In this document: one piece after another, positions 31,744 to 40,517 of the stretch
How the letters are laid out: the number at the start of each line of letters is the position of its first letter
Numbering within the stretch: position 1 is the first letter of the stretch
NCBI GenBank assembly: GCA_019459085.1
Contig: JAIBEW010000032.1
Coordinates: forward strand, 25,913-89,912
Direction of reading: 5' to 3'
Source: Kaistella sp.
GTDB taxonomy: Bacteria > Bacteroidota > Bacteroidia > Flavobacteriales > Weeksellaceae
DNA length: 64,000 nucleotides
Translations under genes and position numbers: made by a program
The notes under the pieces: model-generated
The model's input: the letters and a program-made list of their open reading frames with translations, nothing else
The model's database searches: none
Told to the model about the DNA's origin: nothing

Positions 31744-32400
31744 TTATTTAATCTTTCTTGAATTCATTTCTGAATACAGTTTATATTCAATTTTTGGAAA
31801 CTTTGCATATACCTGGTCATATAATATCTTAGCTTCTTTGTATTTTCCCATTTCGTCATAAAGTAATGATAACATATAAACAGATTCCATTTGATCAGGT
31901 TCATTTTTTAGTATTTCTTTGTACATCCTTTCCGCTTCCACATATTTATTGTTTGCAAAATTCCAATTGGCCATTTCCCAATAATCATTTATATTTTGTG
32001 ATTCCTTGAATTTTTGAGAGAGCGAATCTAAACTAATGCTTTCATACTCTTTCTTAAATGTATTTATTCCGATTTTTTTGAGGTCTTCCAAATGAAAATA
32101 GAATGCATCACATTTTCTGATGAGTCGAATCATAAGGTCTTTCATGAAATCCTGACCATGTTCAATTCCTTTTTGGAAGTTGTCCTGCTGCTCATCTAAT
32201 ATATAAAGTTCTTCTAAATCTTTTTGATAGTTGGGAATTACTTTTTCAGAGCAATCTTCAAAAGTTTTGTCGGTATAATTTGTTTCTTTAGATACACAAT
32301 CACAGAATTCGTTATCAAGTTTATTGATGAATTCTTGTGCAGATAACTTGCAAATTATTGAAGTTGAAATGAGGAAAGTTAAAAGTAGTATTGTTTTCAT
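31744..32400 (-). CDS. Exported tetratricopeptide-repeat protein
   Basis: A protein of 218 residues. The ATG at 32400 begins the signal peptide MKTILLLTFLISTSIICKLSAQ and is preferred over an in-frame TTG at 32439. The mature N-terminal domain carries cysteines C32, C34 and C47. Two TPR units are readable in the C-terminal third (WEMANWNFANNKYVEAERMY and ESVYMLSLLYDEMGKYKEAKILY). TPR proteins scaffold protein-protein interactions. The partner is unknown and no enzyme domain is present. Confidence 0.75.
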   Translation of the reverse strand: MKTILLLTFLISTSIICKLSAQEFINKLDNEFCDCVSKETNYTDKTFEDCSEKVIPNYQKDLEELYILDEQQDNFQKGIEHGQDFMKDLMIRLIRKCDAFYFHLEDLKKIGINTFKKEYESISLDSLSQKFKESQNINDYWEMANWNFANNKYVEAERMYKEILKNEPDQMESVYMLSLLYDEMGKYKEAKILYDQVYAKFPKIEYKLYSEMNSRKIK

Positions 32401-32483
32401 TTTTGAAGTAGAATTGTCATAATATTCCCTAGTAAACAATTGGGGTGTATTCTATACTAATATAATTTAAAAATGTCATACTG

Positions 32484-32531
32484 CAATACCGCAGCATATC
32501 TGCTTTACTAATTGCACCATTACGGGTATTG
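32484..32531. repeat. Long-loop inverted repeat upstream of the TPR gene
   Basis: CAATACCG (32484-32491) and CGGGTATTG (32523-32531) are complementary apart from one extra base, with a 31-nt loop. It lies between the TPR gene and the ATP-grasp cluster, the right edge of the accessory island. No coding potential is seen in 32401-32574. Confidence 0.4.
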
Positions 32532-32574
32532 TTATATAATAGATTACGGTTTTAAGGTGTAGATACTTTAAGCG

Positions 32575-33756
32575 CTATTCCGCAAAGAACGCCGTAGAAC
32601 CCCCAATCCAGATCGCGTCTTTTTTGTTGAAATCCACGTTGACCATATCGGCTTTCGTCATTCTTACGAGGTGTTCCATGAGTTTCGGGCGGTCTTCATC
32701 CTCAAACCAGATGTAGAGCAGCCGGATTTCAGCCTTCGAATAGTCACCGTTGGGATCTTTAAACAGCGGGGCATACCGTACTTTTTTCTGGAGGATGTAA
32801 TTTTCTTTGTCATCAATCGCCGCGGTGATCTCTTTTGTCGGATGCAGGTTCACCCCGCTTCCCGCAAAGGAGAATAGAGGTTTCAGGACGAAGTTCTCCA
32901 GATTTTCGGTGTCGGGGAATTCATGCAGGAAGTAGCTTTTCGGCACATAGGCATGATCCAGTTTCGGGAGCAGAAATTTGGAGATCTTGAAGAACCAGTT
33001 CGGATGTGTGATCCATTTCACATCCACATCTTCCCGGAAGTCGAATTCCGTTTTCAGGTCTTCAATACGGTCGAGTTCATCGAAAATGACGCGGTTGTAG
33101 ATGCGTTTGATTTCAATGAGTTTTCCGTTGTCTCCATAATAAAGTTTCCGGTCTTTTTTAAGGATTTCAGTGAGGCAAACCGGTTTGATGCCGAGTTTTT
33201 TCTCGGTGATATAAAAATCGATATTGGTTTTCTGGCGGTGCGGTTCAATTTCAAGAAGGATGACGTTCTCCGGATTCTCGTCACCGATCAGCAGCCTGCG
33301 GAGGTCGCCGTAGTATTCTTCATCGGTTGTTGGGGGTTTCAGTTCGTTCAGGAAAGGATAGACTTCGCAGTACGTGTTCTGAAGTTCGCGCTGGAAGCCG
33401 TAAAGCGTCGGAAATGCCTGAAGTTCGATGAGTTGGGGTTCCACTTCACCGCCTTCATTTTCGCAGATGCCGAAATCTATGGTAAAGAAATGAGGCTGTT
33501 TTGTGTCATTCGGCACCTTGCAGTTGTCCGGAATGGCTTTGGAAAGTTCTTCGGGCGACATCTTTTTAATCTGAGTGATAATGCTGTCGCAAGCTCCGTA
33601 AAGTTTGGCCTGGAAATCTTTTGTTAAAAAAACCGGACTTTCCGATACCCGGAATAAAGGCTCGGTTCCGCCTTTCTGTTTAAGACTGTCGAGAATTTCA
33701 CGGTATTTCTCTGTGCTGAATTCACTGTTGAACCGGTCTCTGTATGTAGGAATCAT
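32575..33756 (-). CDS. ATP-grasp-like protein of unknown substrate (cluster gene 8)
   Basis: A protein of 393 residues. The N-terminal half holds an acidic ligand region (TIDFGICENEGGEVEPQLIELQ, about 92-113) and the C-terminal half an ATP-grasp-style lysine loop (VLKPLFSFAGSGV near 291-303) with later acidic strands (AEIRLLYIWFE). The order suggests a rearranged or divergent ATP-grasp, as in circularly permuted family members, rather than a canonical one. Such enzymes join a carboxylate to an amine with ATP. It is the last gene of the minus-strand cluster, after a terminator at 33805-33832, so it may have its own promoter. The substrate is unknown. Confidence 0.6.
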   Translation of the reverse strand: MIPTYRDRFNSEFSTEKYREILDSLKQKGGTEPLFRVSESPVFLTKDFQAKLYGACDSIITQIKKMSPEELSKAIPDNCKVPNDTKQPHFFTIDFGICENEGGEVEPQLIELQAFPTLYGFQRELQNTYCEVYPFLNELKPPTTDEEYYGDLRRLLIGDENPENVILLEIEPHRQKTNIDFYITEKKLGIKPVCLTEILKKDRKLYYGDNGKLIEIKRIYNRVIFDELDRIEDLKTEFDFREDVDVKWITHPNWFFKISKFLLPKLDHAYVPKSYFLHEFPDTENLENFVLKPLFSFAGSGVNLHPTKEITAAIDDKENYILQKKVRYAPLFKDPNGDYSKAEIRLLYIWFEDEDRPKLMEHLVRMTKADMVNVDFNKKDAIWIGGSTAFFAE

Positions 33757-33804
33757 TCGTCGGGGTTTAATGATTAAATGTAAGGAATTTCCGGGTACTG
33801 TCCA

Positions 33805-33832
33805 TAAAAAAAATCGGGAACGGTCCCGATTT
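33805..33832 (-). terminator. Terminator after the glutamine amidotransferase gene
   Basis: On the minus strand AATCGGGA-(4 nt)-TCCCGATT is an 8-bp perfect stem followed by an uninterrupted T-run. It separates cluster gene 7 from cluster gene 8. Confidence 0.85.
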
Positions 33833-33853
33833 AATGATTTTTATGTGGTGTGC

Positions 33854-34684
33854 TTAAGCAATCTCACATTCTTTCAGAATCTGTTCAGATGCATGCTGCA
33901 GGAAGCGCGGCAGGATCTGCGAACGGGTGAAGAGGATTTTATCCGGATCATCCATCCGGTCGACGGTTTCGAGGAATTTCTCTTTGCCGTAACTTTCAAT
34001 CATGGCTTCGCGGTTCTTTTCGTCTTTCAGGTTTTCGATCATTCCCTGAGGGTCGGCTTCCGGATGAAACTGGGTACCGAAGATTTCGTCTGAAAAACGT
34101 ATTGCCATCACCGCTCTTTCGAGATGGATGTGAGGCCTTACTTTTTCCAGGGCCACGATTTTCATTCCCAATTCTTCAAATTTTTCGAGATCCGGCTCTA
34201 TGAACTGGTATGCTCTGGAATCCACGCCGTAAAAAGGTTCAGCAAGGTTTTTCATGAGCATATCGTCTTCGCCTTCCCACGTTTTATGAATCGGCATCAC
34301 CCCAAAAGAATAGGATTTCCTTTTGCAGATGTTGCCGAGCTTCCAGTGGATGCTTGCCAGCTGAAACGAGTGGCAGATGAGGAAAAGGTATTTTTTGTTT
34401 TCCGAGTTTTTGTTGTGTTCCCAGATCTGATTCAGGAAATCTGCAAATTTTTCTTCCCATTCCATCCCTTCACGGTGCGGATTTCCAGGACCGCCTGAAG
34501 AAATAAAGATGTCAAAATCTTCAATCGCGGGCATTTCGTTCTCATATCTGACTTCAAATACTTCGACGTTTACAGCGGTTGCAGCATCTTCCTTAAAAGC
34601 CTGTGAAATTTCTTTTATATTACGCATGCCCTGATTTGCATGTCGGTTGTTCATATCAAGCAGCGCAAGTTTTATCTCTTTCAT
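33854..34684 (-). CDS. Class I glutamine amidotransferase (cluster gene 7)
   Basis: A protein of 276 residues from ATG 34684; an in-frame TTG at 34705 is rejected. The nucleophile is C104 (FLICHSFQL) and the His/Glu pair is H207/E209 (GTQFHPEAD), so the triad for glutamine hydrolysis is intact. The oxyanion loop SSGGPGNP is at 62-69. The protein is a stand-alone amidotransferase without a synthetase domain, so ammonia would go to a partner enzyme. The neighbouring ATP-grasp and GCS2 ligases are the obvious candidates, which is inference. GMP-synthase-like and PuuD-like alternatives fit less well. Confidence 0.88.
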   Translation of the reverse strand: MKEIKLALLDMNNRHANQGMRNIKEISQAFKEDAATAVNVEVFEVRYENEMPAIEDFDIFISSGGPGNPHREGMEWEEKFADFLNQIWEHNKNSENKKYLFLICHSFQLASIHWKLGNICKRKSYSFGVMPIHKTWEGEDDMLMKNLAEPFYGVDSRAYQFIEPDLEKFEELGMKIVALEKVRPHIHLERAVMAIRFSDEIFGTQFHPEADPQGMIENLKDEKNREAMIESYGKEKFLETVDRMDDPDKILFTRSQILPRFLQHASEQILKECEIA

Positions 34685-34702
34685 TAAATTCTGTTTACGG
34701 TG

Positions 34703-34710
34703 CAAAATTA
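34703..34710 (-). promoter_or_regulatory. -7 box inside the cluster, before the amidotransferase gene
   Basis: On the minus strand TAATTTTG is an exact TAnnTTTG match in the 39-bp gap after the GCS2 gene, 18 nt before the ATG. No TTG is seen at the -33 distance. Confidence 0.45.
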
Positions 34711-34723
34711 AGCAATAAAAAAC

Positions 34724-35830
34724 TTAGTCGTCAGTAAGTCCGGATTCTGTCTCCGAAATCATATAATCAACCACGGCTTTTAAATCCCCTGTGGCTTCAT
34801 AAACCGCGAGTTGACGGTCGGCGCCGGTACCGTTTCTCATAATTTCCCATGCATATTCCACCTCTTTTCTGCAGCCGAGTTCATCTACCACATCATCAAT
34901 GAAATCAAGCAGTTCTTTCAGCAGTTCACTGTAAGGAACGCTGGTTTCCTTGCCAAAATCGATGAGGTGTGCATGAATGCCGTCCTTGGAGGCGCGCCAT
35001 TTGTTTTCGTTCAGCAGTAGTCGGCGGTAGCTTCTGAAACTCATATTCTGCTGATGCAGTTTATAGATTTTCGCCACGAGACACTGCATGATGGCAGCCA
35101 GACAGACCGTTTCCTCCACTTTTAGCGGCATGTCGCATATGCGGAATTCAATGGTCGGGTAGAAAGGGTGAACCCTTAAATCCCACCATATTTTCTTGGC
35201 ATTATCGATCGTGCCTGTTTTGATCATTAAACTGATATACGCATCGAATTCCGCTGCAGAACTGAAATAACTCGGGATTCCTGTTCTCGGGAATTTTACA
35301 AACACTTCCTGTCGGTAAGATTTGAAACCGGTATTTCTTCCGATCCAAAAAGGAGAATTTACAGAAAGTGCATACACGTGCGGAAGAAAATAGCGCATCA
35401 CATTCTGGATTCTGATGCCTTCTTCACGATCCGGGATTCCGATATGCACGTGAAGCCCGAAGATCAGATTCGACCGCGCAACATCGCCCAGATCGACGAG
35501 GAGTTTGTCGTAACGGTCGTCTTTGGTAATGTGATTGTCCTGCCATCTCGAAAAGGGATGGGTGCCGCCGCCGGAAACCCGAAGGTTATTGTCGTGCGCC
35601 ACTTTTATAAGCCTTCTCCGGAGATCCATGAGCTCCGCTTTTACTTCCTGAATATTCTGGCAGATGCCCGTTTCCATCTCAATGACGGATTCGTGCATTT
35701 CGTGCTTTAAATTCTCGTGTAAGGTTGCTCTTCCGCCCTCGATGATCTTGGATACGTGGGAAACCAAATCACGGCTTTCCACATCAATGATCTGATATTC
35801 TTCTTCGACGCCGATGGTAAACTGATGCAT
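34724..35830 (-). CDS. Carboxylate-amine ligase, GCS2/YbdK family (cluster gene 6)
   Basis: An ATP-dependent ligase of 368 residues related to gamma-glutamylcysteine synthetase, the normal length for YbdK. Conserved family motifs are readable: GVEEEYQIID (metal-binding acidic residues near 7-16), the HESVIEMETG stretch, SGGGTHPFSRW and GLHVHIGIPD, then EFRICDMPL. E. coli YbdK has weak glutamate-cysteine ligase activity, but the physiological product of most members is unknown. The neighbours (ATP-grasp genes, amidotransferase, hydrolases) suggest a dedicated small-molecule pathway rather than glutathione synthesis. Confidence 0.93.
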   Translation of the reverse strand: MHQFTIGVEEEYQIIDVESRDLVSHVSKIIEGGRATLHENLKHEMHESVIEMETGICQNIQEVKAELMDLRRRLIKVAHDNNLRVSGGGTHPFSRWQDNHITKDDRYDKLLVDLGDVARSNLIFGLHVHIGIPDREEGIRIQNVMRYFLPHVYALSVNSPFWIGRNTGFKSYRQEVFVKFPRTGIPSYFSSAAEFDAYISLMIKTGTIDNAKKIWWDLRVHPFYPTIEFRICDMPLKVEETVCLAAIMQCLVAKIYKLHQQNMSFRSYRRLLLNENKWRASKDGIHAHLIDFGKETSVPYSELLKELLDFIDDVVDELGCRKEVEYAWEIMRNGTGADRQLAVYEATGDLKAVVDYMISETESGLTDD

Positions 35831-35861
35831 GGTTCTTATTTTTTAATTGAATAATGTCAAA

Positions 35862-35908
35862 AAGAAAAAAAACAGCGAACGTTCAATATAACCGAACGGT
35901 TGCTGTTT
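35862..35908 (-). terminator. Terminator between cluster genes 5 and 6
   Basis: On the minus strand AAACAGCAAC (35899-35908) pairs with the GTTCGCTGTTT arm (35870-35880) across one mismatch. An inner pairing lies in the loop and a T-run follows. It splits the ATP-grasp gene (35923) from the GCS2 gene. Confidence 0.75.
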
Positions 35909-35922
35909 CTTCTGAATTGATT

Positions 35923-36873
35923 TTAAATGGAGTCTTTTACAAATTTACCCCACGAAATATTGGGTGTCCCGGGAACAAATTCCTGTGCTTTTTCAATGGC
36001 CAGTTTTGCTGCGTGTTCCACGATCCAGGCAAAATTTTCTTCACCCACTGAATTCACATCGGCATCGGGAGCAGGGTTGCAGAAATCGATGGCGTAAGGT
36101 ATTCCGTCTCTTACCGCAAATTCAACCGTATTGAAGTCATAACCCAGCGCTTCGTTCATGGTAATGGTATAGTCATGAATCACTTTCAGCAGTTTCTCCA
36201 GTTCTTTTCCTTCGGTCTGATGTGTGGTTGCATAACGCAAATGATGCGGATTACGCGGCTCGTACGGCATTATGTGGACGTATTTCTTACCCAAACAGTA
36301 AACGCGGTAATAATCGTGGAAAACGATTTCTTCCTGAAGCATCATCACGAGCTGTTCAGTTTCGTTCAGTTTTTCCCACATATCTTCGGGGCTTTCTACG
36401 CGGTAAACGCTTTTCCAGCCGCCGCCGTCATGCGGTTTCATATAAGCCGGGAAACCGATATAATTGAAAATATAATCCCAGTCGTGCGGGAATTTAAGGT
36501 TTCTGAAAGAAGTTTCGGTGGTATTCGAGGGGCGTTCGTTGGAAGGAAGCAAAACTGTTTTCGGAAGCGGGATTCCCAACTTCGACATCAATGCATTGTT
36601 GAAAAATTTTTCATCTGCACTCCACCAAAATGGATTGTTGATGACATACGTTCCGTTCAGTGCTGCATTTTTAAGATATGCTCTGTAAAAAGGTACATCC
36701 TGAGAAATCCGGTCGATGATGACGGCATATCCGTAATCTGCACCCTGTTCAAGTTTATCGATCATTACTGGTTCAGCAACTACTTCGCCTTTGCCCAGTT
36801 CATTTACTTTTTTTATAAATTCCCATGGAAACGTATCTTCCATGCCGAATAATATTCCTACTTTTTTTGCCAT
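35923..36873 (-). CDS. ATP-grasp ligase, RimK-like (cluster gene 5)
   Basis: A protein of 316 residues. The N-terminus VGILFGMEDTFPWEFI is a Rossmann-like strand-turn. The central region carries the ATP-binding lysine loop (PAYMKPHDGGGWKSVYRV, about 145-162). The catalytic strands QEEIVFHDYYRVYCLG and TVEFAVRDGIPYAIDFCNP (about 250-269, acidic metal ligands) are well conserved in ATP-grasp amide ligases. The substrate is unknown. It is 38 nt from the esterase gene upstream, in the same orientation. Confidence 0.85.
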   Translation of the reverse strand: MAKKVGILFGMEDTFPWEFIKKVNELGKGEVVAEPVMIDKLEQGADYGYAVIIDRISQDVPFYRAYLKNAALNGTYVINNPFWWSADEKFFNNALMSKLGIPLPKTVLLPSNERPSNTTETSFRNLKFPHDWDYIFNYIGFPAYMKPHDGGGWKSVYRVESPEDMWEKLNETEQLVMMLQEEIVFHDYYRVYCLGKKYVHIMPYEPRNPHHLRYATTHQTEGKELEKLLKVIHDYTITMNEALGYDFNTVEFAVRDGIPYAIDFCNPAPDADVNSVGEENFAWIVEHAAKLAIEKAQEFVPGTPNISWGKFVKDSI

Positions 36874-36911
36874 AATATTTTAATGTTGATTTTAATGTTT
36901 AATGCGGATTT

Positions 36912-37625
36912 CTAAGAGAAAAACCTTCCTATAAATTTGGGAAAGACCATCCTCCATAGCGGCCAGTCGTGGCTGATCCATTTCTGTTCATCGTACCAGT
37001 GACTGATTCCCTTTGCAGAGAGAATCGCCGCCATTTCCTTTGTCTGGTCGAGGCAGATGTCTTCGTCTGAAGTACTCAGAACAATATGCATGTGTTTGTA
37101 TTTCCAGGCTTCGTCATTCATTACAAATTCCCGCGGACAGTTGAAATACACGAGTTCACTGCTGTAACCGTCCATGAAATTTCTGATTGAAAATGCTCCG
37201 GAAAGACAGAACAGGTGCGAAACCACATCCGGAAACCTAAATGCGAAATTGGCTGCATGATAACCGCCAAAACTGGCTCCTGCTACTGCAACACGGTGTT
37301 CTGCATGTTTTTTCTGAATGTAAGGAACAAATTCCTGAATCAGAAACTGTACATACAGTTCATAATTCCTGATGCGTTCAGCGGGATGTATGGTTTTATC
37401 GTAAAAACTTAATTTATCAATGGTTTCCACATTATAGAGGATTACTTTCCCCTGATCGGTAAACCAGTTGATGCTGTCGTTTAATTTAAAATCGTGATTT
37501 TGTGTGTACTGTCCCTGAGACGTGGGAAACATGATGATCGGGAAACCGTAATGACCGGTCACTTCCACCTTTAAACTCATGCCCAGAAGGTGTGAATAAA
37601 AGTCTGTATGTTGAATTTTCGGCAT
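36912..37625 (-). CDS. Esterase-like alpha/beta hydrolase, COG4947 type (cluster gene 4)
   Basis: A cytosolic hydrolase of 237 residues with no signal peptide. The nucleophile is S118 in GASFGGYHAANFAF, a G-x-S-x-G elbow. The acid and base are likely in DEDICLDQ and HDWPLWRMVF (about 224), near the C-terminus. This compact family is often found next to ATP-grasp genes. It may hydrolyse an ester or amide bond of the pathway product or a precursor, but the substrate is unknown. The ATG at 37625 is well placed. Confidence 0.85.
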   Translation of the reverse strand: MPKIQHTDFYSHLLGMSLKVEVTGHYGFPIIMFPTSQGQYTQNHDFKLNDSINWFTDQGKVILYNVETIDKLSFYDKTIHPAERIRNYELYVQFLIQEFVPYIQKKHAEHRVAVAGASFGGYHAANFAFRFPDVVSHLFCLSGAFSIRNFMDGYSSELVYFNCPREFVMNDEAWKYKHMHIVLSTSDEDICLDQTKEMAAILSAKGISHWYDEQKWISHDWPLWRMVFPKFIGRFFS

Positions 37626-37714
37626 AAATTATTTTTTGGAAATTTTAAAGTTGATTCGGTGTAAGATACGCCTTTAAGACCGGCAATGATCTTTTGCTTT
37701 TAATAAAAGGTTGA

Positions 37715-38926
37715 TTATGAACTCGGTTTAGCCCGTGGCGGAATGATATTCAGAAAATCGCTTGTAATTCTTCTCGCCGCTTCATCCAGCCTTTCCTGGA
37801 TTTTTTCCTTGCTGTCGGATTTATAAACAATTCCTACATGATATTCGATTGGAAGAAATTTTACCACTTCCTCACATTCGAACGCTTCATAATCCGGAGT
37901 TTGGTGTTTCGCGAGTGCGATGATGAGACCCGAAGAAAATCCTGTGGGTTTTGACACTTCGTATTTCGAATGGTTTAAAAGGGCGGTTTCAATTTTTGCC
38001 CATTCACGCCAGAGATTGATTCCGCTGGAAGCTTCCACCAAATCGGGAATATGTGCGCCGCCAACGCGTGAAGAAGTTTCCAGAAAATACCATATTCCGT
38101 CTTCTTTTCCGCGGATGAATTCGGTGTGGGTTGCGCCGTTGACGAGCCCGAAACTCATCAGAACATTTGCATTGGCCTTTTCCAGTGCCAGGAATTCTTC
38201 TGAATATCTGCCTAAAGTTTTTGTCCGGAAAACACCGCCTTCATGCGATACTTCCATCGGTGGAGAAAGATATTGAGAGGCTGATGTAAAAACGATTTCT
38301 TTATTGTACACAAGACTGTCGACATGAAAAACGTCGCCGGGTTTGAAGCTTTCGAGCAGAAATTTATGCCTTTCTTCTCCCAGATTTTCGATGGCTGCCC
38401 AAAGTTCTTCTGTTGAATTGATTTTGATGATTCCTGTGGCAGAAGCTTCAGAACGGGGTTTCAGAACCCACGGTGCGGGAACTTTTTCTGCAAAATCCTT
38501 TAAGACCTGATCGTTAAATATGGAGGAAAATTCAGGAACTTCAATGCCCGAATCTTTTGCCCGCTGTCTCATGGCGAGTTTATCTCGGAAATACCGGTGT
38601 GTCGTTTGACCCATTCCCGGAATTCTGAAGGTTTCGCGGATGAGTGCGGCTTTTTCAACATCATAATCATCCAGAGCAACAACGGCATCCACCTTATGGT
38701 CTTTCATGAGATATGAAAATCCCTGAACCAAATGTTCCAGATTCCAGACCGAAGGTTCGAGTTCCGCCATGTAATACACTTCGTCGATCGCATGCCACGG
38801 CCAGTTTTTATCTCTAAGATTTTCGGAGGTAATAAGGATGATTTTATTGCCGAGTTTTTTCATCTCGTCCATAAAATCGTAGCCTTTGTAGTAGCAGGAA
38901 ATGCAGACAATCGTATTCTCCTTCAT
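37715..38926 (-). CDS. ATP-grasp ligase, carboxylase/CPS-like (cluster gene 3)
   Basis: A protein of 403 residues with all three ATP-grasp subdomains: an N-terminal Rossmann-like domain (NTIVCISCYYKGYDFM), an A domain (about 110-180, including LAMRQRAKDSG) and the ATP-grasp core. The core includes VLKPRSEASATGIIKI (about 153-168), the ALIRETF and DSLVYN strands and the catalytic TEFIRGKEDGIWYFLETSSR with acidic residues. The layout resembles BioD/CarB-like and PurK-like ligases, but no biotin or CPS context exists here. It is one of three ATP-grasp genes in the cluster. Confidence 0.85.
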   Translation of the reverse strand: MKENTIVCISCYYKGYDFMDEMKKLGNKIILITSENLRDKNWPWHAIDEVYYMAELEPSVWNLEHLVQGFSYLMKDHKVDAVVALDDYDVEKAALIRETFRIPGMGQTTHRYFRDKLAMRQRAKDSGIEVPEFSSIFNDQVLKDFAEKVPAPWVLKPRSEASATGIIKINSTEELWAAIENLGEERHKFLLESFKPGDVFHVDSLVYNKEIVFTSASQYLSPPMEVSHEGGVFRTKTLGRYSEEFLALEKANANVLMSFGLVNGATHTEFIRGKEDGIWYFLETSSRVGGAHIPDLVEASSGINLWREWAKIETALLNHSKYEVSKPTGFSSGLIIALAKHQTPDYEAFECEEVVKFLPIEYHVGIVYKSDSKEKIQERLDEAARRITSDFLNIIPPRAKPSS

Positions 38927-39067
38927 ATAATGAATTTTAAAAATTAATGAATTTTCAGAAAAATAATCTCGTCCTTATTAACAAATCGATACAGATTTTT
39001 TAATAATGTTTAAGATTTGAAAATTCACTTTCAATTATACAGAGAATTTTTTGAATACGCTAATTTT

Positions 39068-40489
39068 TCACGAATAATTTTCTAAAAAATCAACAAGCAG
39101 CTGAACGCCGTAACCGGTTGCCCCTTTTTCGGTCATATACCCAATGTTTCCAAAGGCTACACCGGCAATATCAAGATGTGCCCAGTTCGGATGACCTTCG
39201 ATAAACTGCTCCAGAAATTTCCCGGCAATAATGCAGTCACCAAAAGGTTTGGAGGAGATGTTTTTAAAATCGGCAACATCTGATTTGAAGTCGTCTTTCC
39301 AGATGTCCCAAAGCGGAAGGTTCCACAATCTTTGATTGGTTGCATCGGCAGATTTTTCCAGAGATTTTTTCAGATTTTCACTGTTCGAAAAATACGCGCC
39401 GCAGGTGTACCCAAACATTCTGACGGAACTGCCTGTTAAAGTAGCCAGATCAATGAGCGCATCAGTTTTGTAGTTTTTGGAAAGATATGAAAGTCCGTCG
39501 GCAAGGGTCATTCTTCCTTCAGCATCGGTGTTTAAGACCTCGATGGTTTTTCCGTTGTATGCGGTTACCACATCACTCGGAATCGAAGCGGTATTGGAAA
39601 CGGCATTATCGGTAATGGGAAGAATCACAACAAGATTTACGGGAAGTTTCAGCGTTGCAGCAGCAATCAGTGCTCCGATAACCGCAGTCGCCCCACCCAT
39701 ATCCGATTTCATGTAATGCAGGTTTTCAGAAGGTTTAATCGAAATTCCTCCCGTGTCAAAAAGTACACATTTGCCGACTAAACCTACGGTTTTTGCATCT
39801 TTAACCTCCGTTCTGTATTCCAGAATCGTGAAAGCTGCTTCCTGAGAACTTCCCTGGTTGACGGAAACGAAAGCGCCTAATCCCAGATCTTCCGATTCTT
39901 TCCGGTTGAAAACGGTGAGTTTAAGCTGATGTTTTTCAGCAATTTCTTTTAAAAACTGCGAAATATGCGGAATTTTTTTAAAGTTTTGAGGCTTGTTCAG
40001 CCATTCCATGCAGGCAAACTGCCCTTCGCAGAGGGCTAAAGTCTTCAGCTGTAAATTTTTAAACTTCTCGTCAGAAACCGAATTCAGAATAACAGAGAAT
40101 TCTGGTTTAAAAAACGGATGTTCCTCTTTGAAAGGATACGTATAAGTTCCTAAAAAAAGACCTTTTACCAATTCAGCGACCTGGTCTTCATCAAAATCTA
40201 CATCATTGATTAAAGTGGGAACGGCCTGAATCTTTTTACGGAATTCATAAGCGAATTTCGACGCGACGGCCTGAATTTCAAAATTTTGGGGTTTTCCGCC
40301 AAGTCCAACCATAAAATTAACGGAAGTTTCTTCCGCTGAAATAAAAATTTCATTTTTTTTGCCCGAAAAAAGGTTCTGAAGAGTTGAATGGTGATTATTT
40401 TTCTCTTTTTCCCAAAGTTCTTCTGTGAAAAAAGTAAATTTTTGTGTAACTGATGTAACCGGTTGGTTGGTAAGATTTATCGTAATCAT
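39068..40489 (-). CDS. Leucyl aminopeptidase family M17 (cluster gene 2)
   Basis: A cytosolic two-metal aminopeptidase of 473 residues. The metal-binding signature NTDAEGRMTLADGL lies near 318-331 and GGISIKPSENLHYMKSDMGG near 250-270. The catalytic lysine and arginine fall in these motifs. M17 enzymes free N-terminal residues from peptides and sometimes bind DNA. Placement among amide-ligase genes could mean processing of a small peptide product, but a general housekeeping role is equally possible. It is 28 nt downstream of cluster gene 1. Confidence 0.93.
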   Translation of the reverse strand: MITINLTNQPVTSVTQKFTFFTEELWEKEKNNHHSTLQNLFSGKKNEIFISAEETSVNFMVGLGGKPQNFEIQAVASKFAYEFRKKIQAVPTLINDVDFDEDQVAELVKGLFLGTYTYPFKEEHPFFKPEFSVILNSVSDEKFKNLQLKTLALCEGQFACMEWLNKPQNFKKIPHISQFLKEIAEKHQLKLTVFNRKESEDLGLGAFVSVNQGSSQEAAFTILEYRTEVKDAKTVGLVGKCVLFDTGGISIKPSENLHYMKSDMGGATAVIGALIAAATLKLPVNLVVILPITDNAVSNTASIPSDVVTAYNGKTIEVLNTDAEGRMTLADGLSYLSKNYKTDALIDLATLTGSSVRMFGYTCGAYFSNSENLKKSLEKSADATNQRLWNLPLWDIWKDDFKSDVADFKNISSKPFGDCIIAGKFLEQFIEGHPNWAHLDIAGVAFGNIGYMTEKGATGYGVQLLVDFLENYS

Positions 40490-40517
40490 TATTTTATTTC
40501 AATTTATTTTGAAGTTT

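Noticed and set aside
26908..32531. Insertion sequence or prophage
   Set aside because: No transposase, integrase, terminal inverted repeats with target duplications, or phage structural genes were found; only non-autonomous repeats are visible.
32923..33627. Plus-strand 234-residue ORF opposite the last ATP-grasp gene
   Set aside because: Antisense shadow with reversed-frame composition; the minus-strand protein has coherent ATP-grasp-like motifs.
36912..38926. A pathway for a known siderophore or glutathione from the amidoligase cluster
   Set aside because: No siderophore transport, NRPS or glutathione synthetase (GshB) context is visible; the ligases do not fit one known route.
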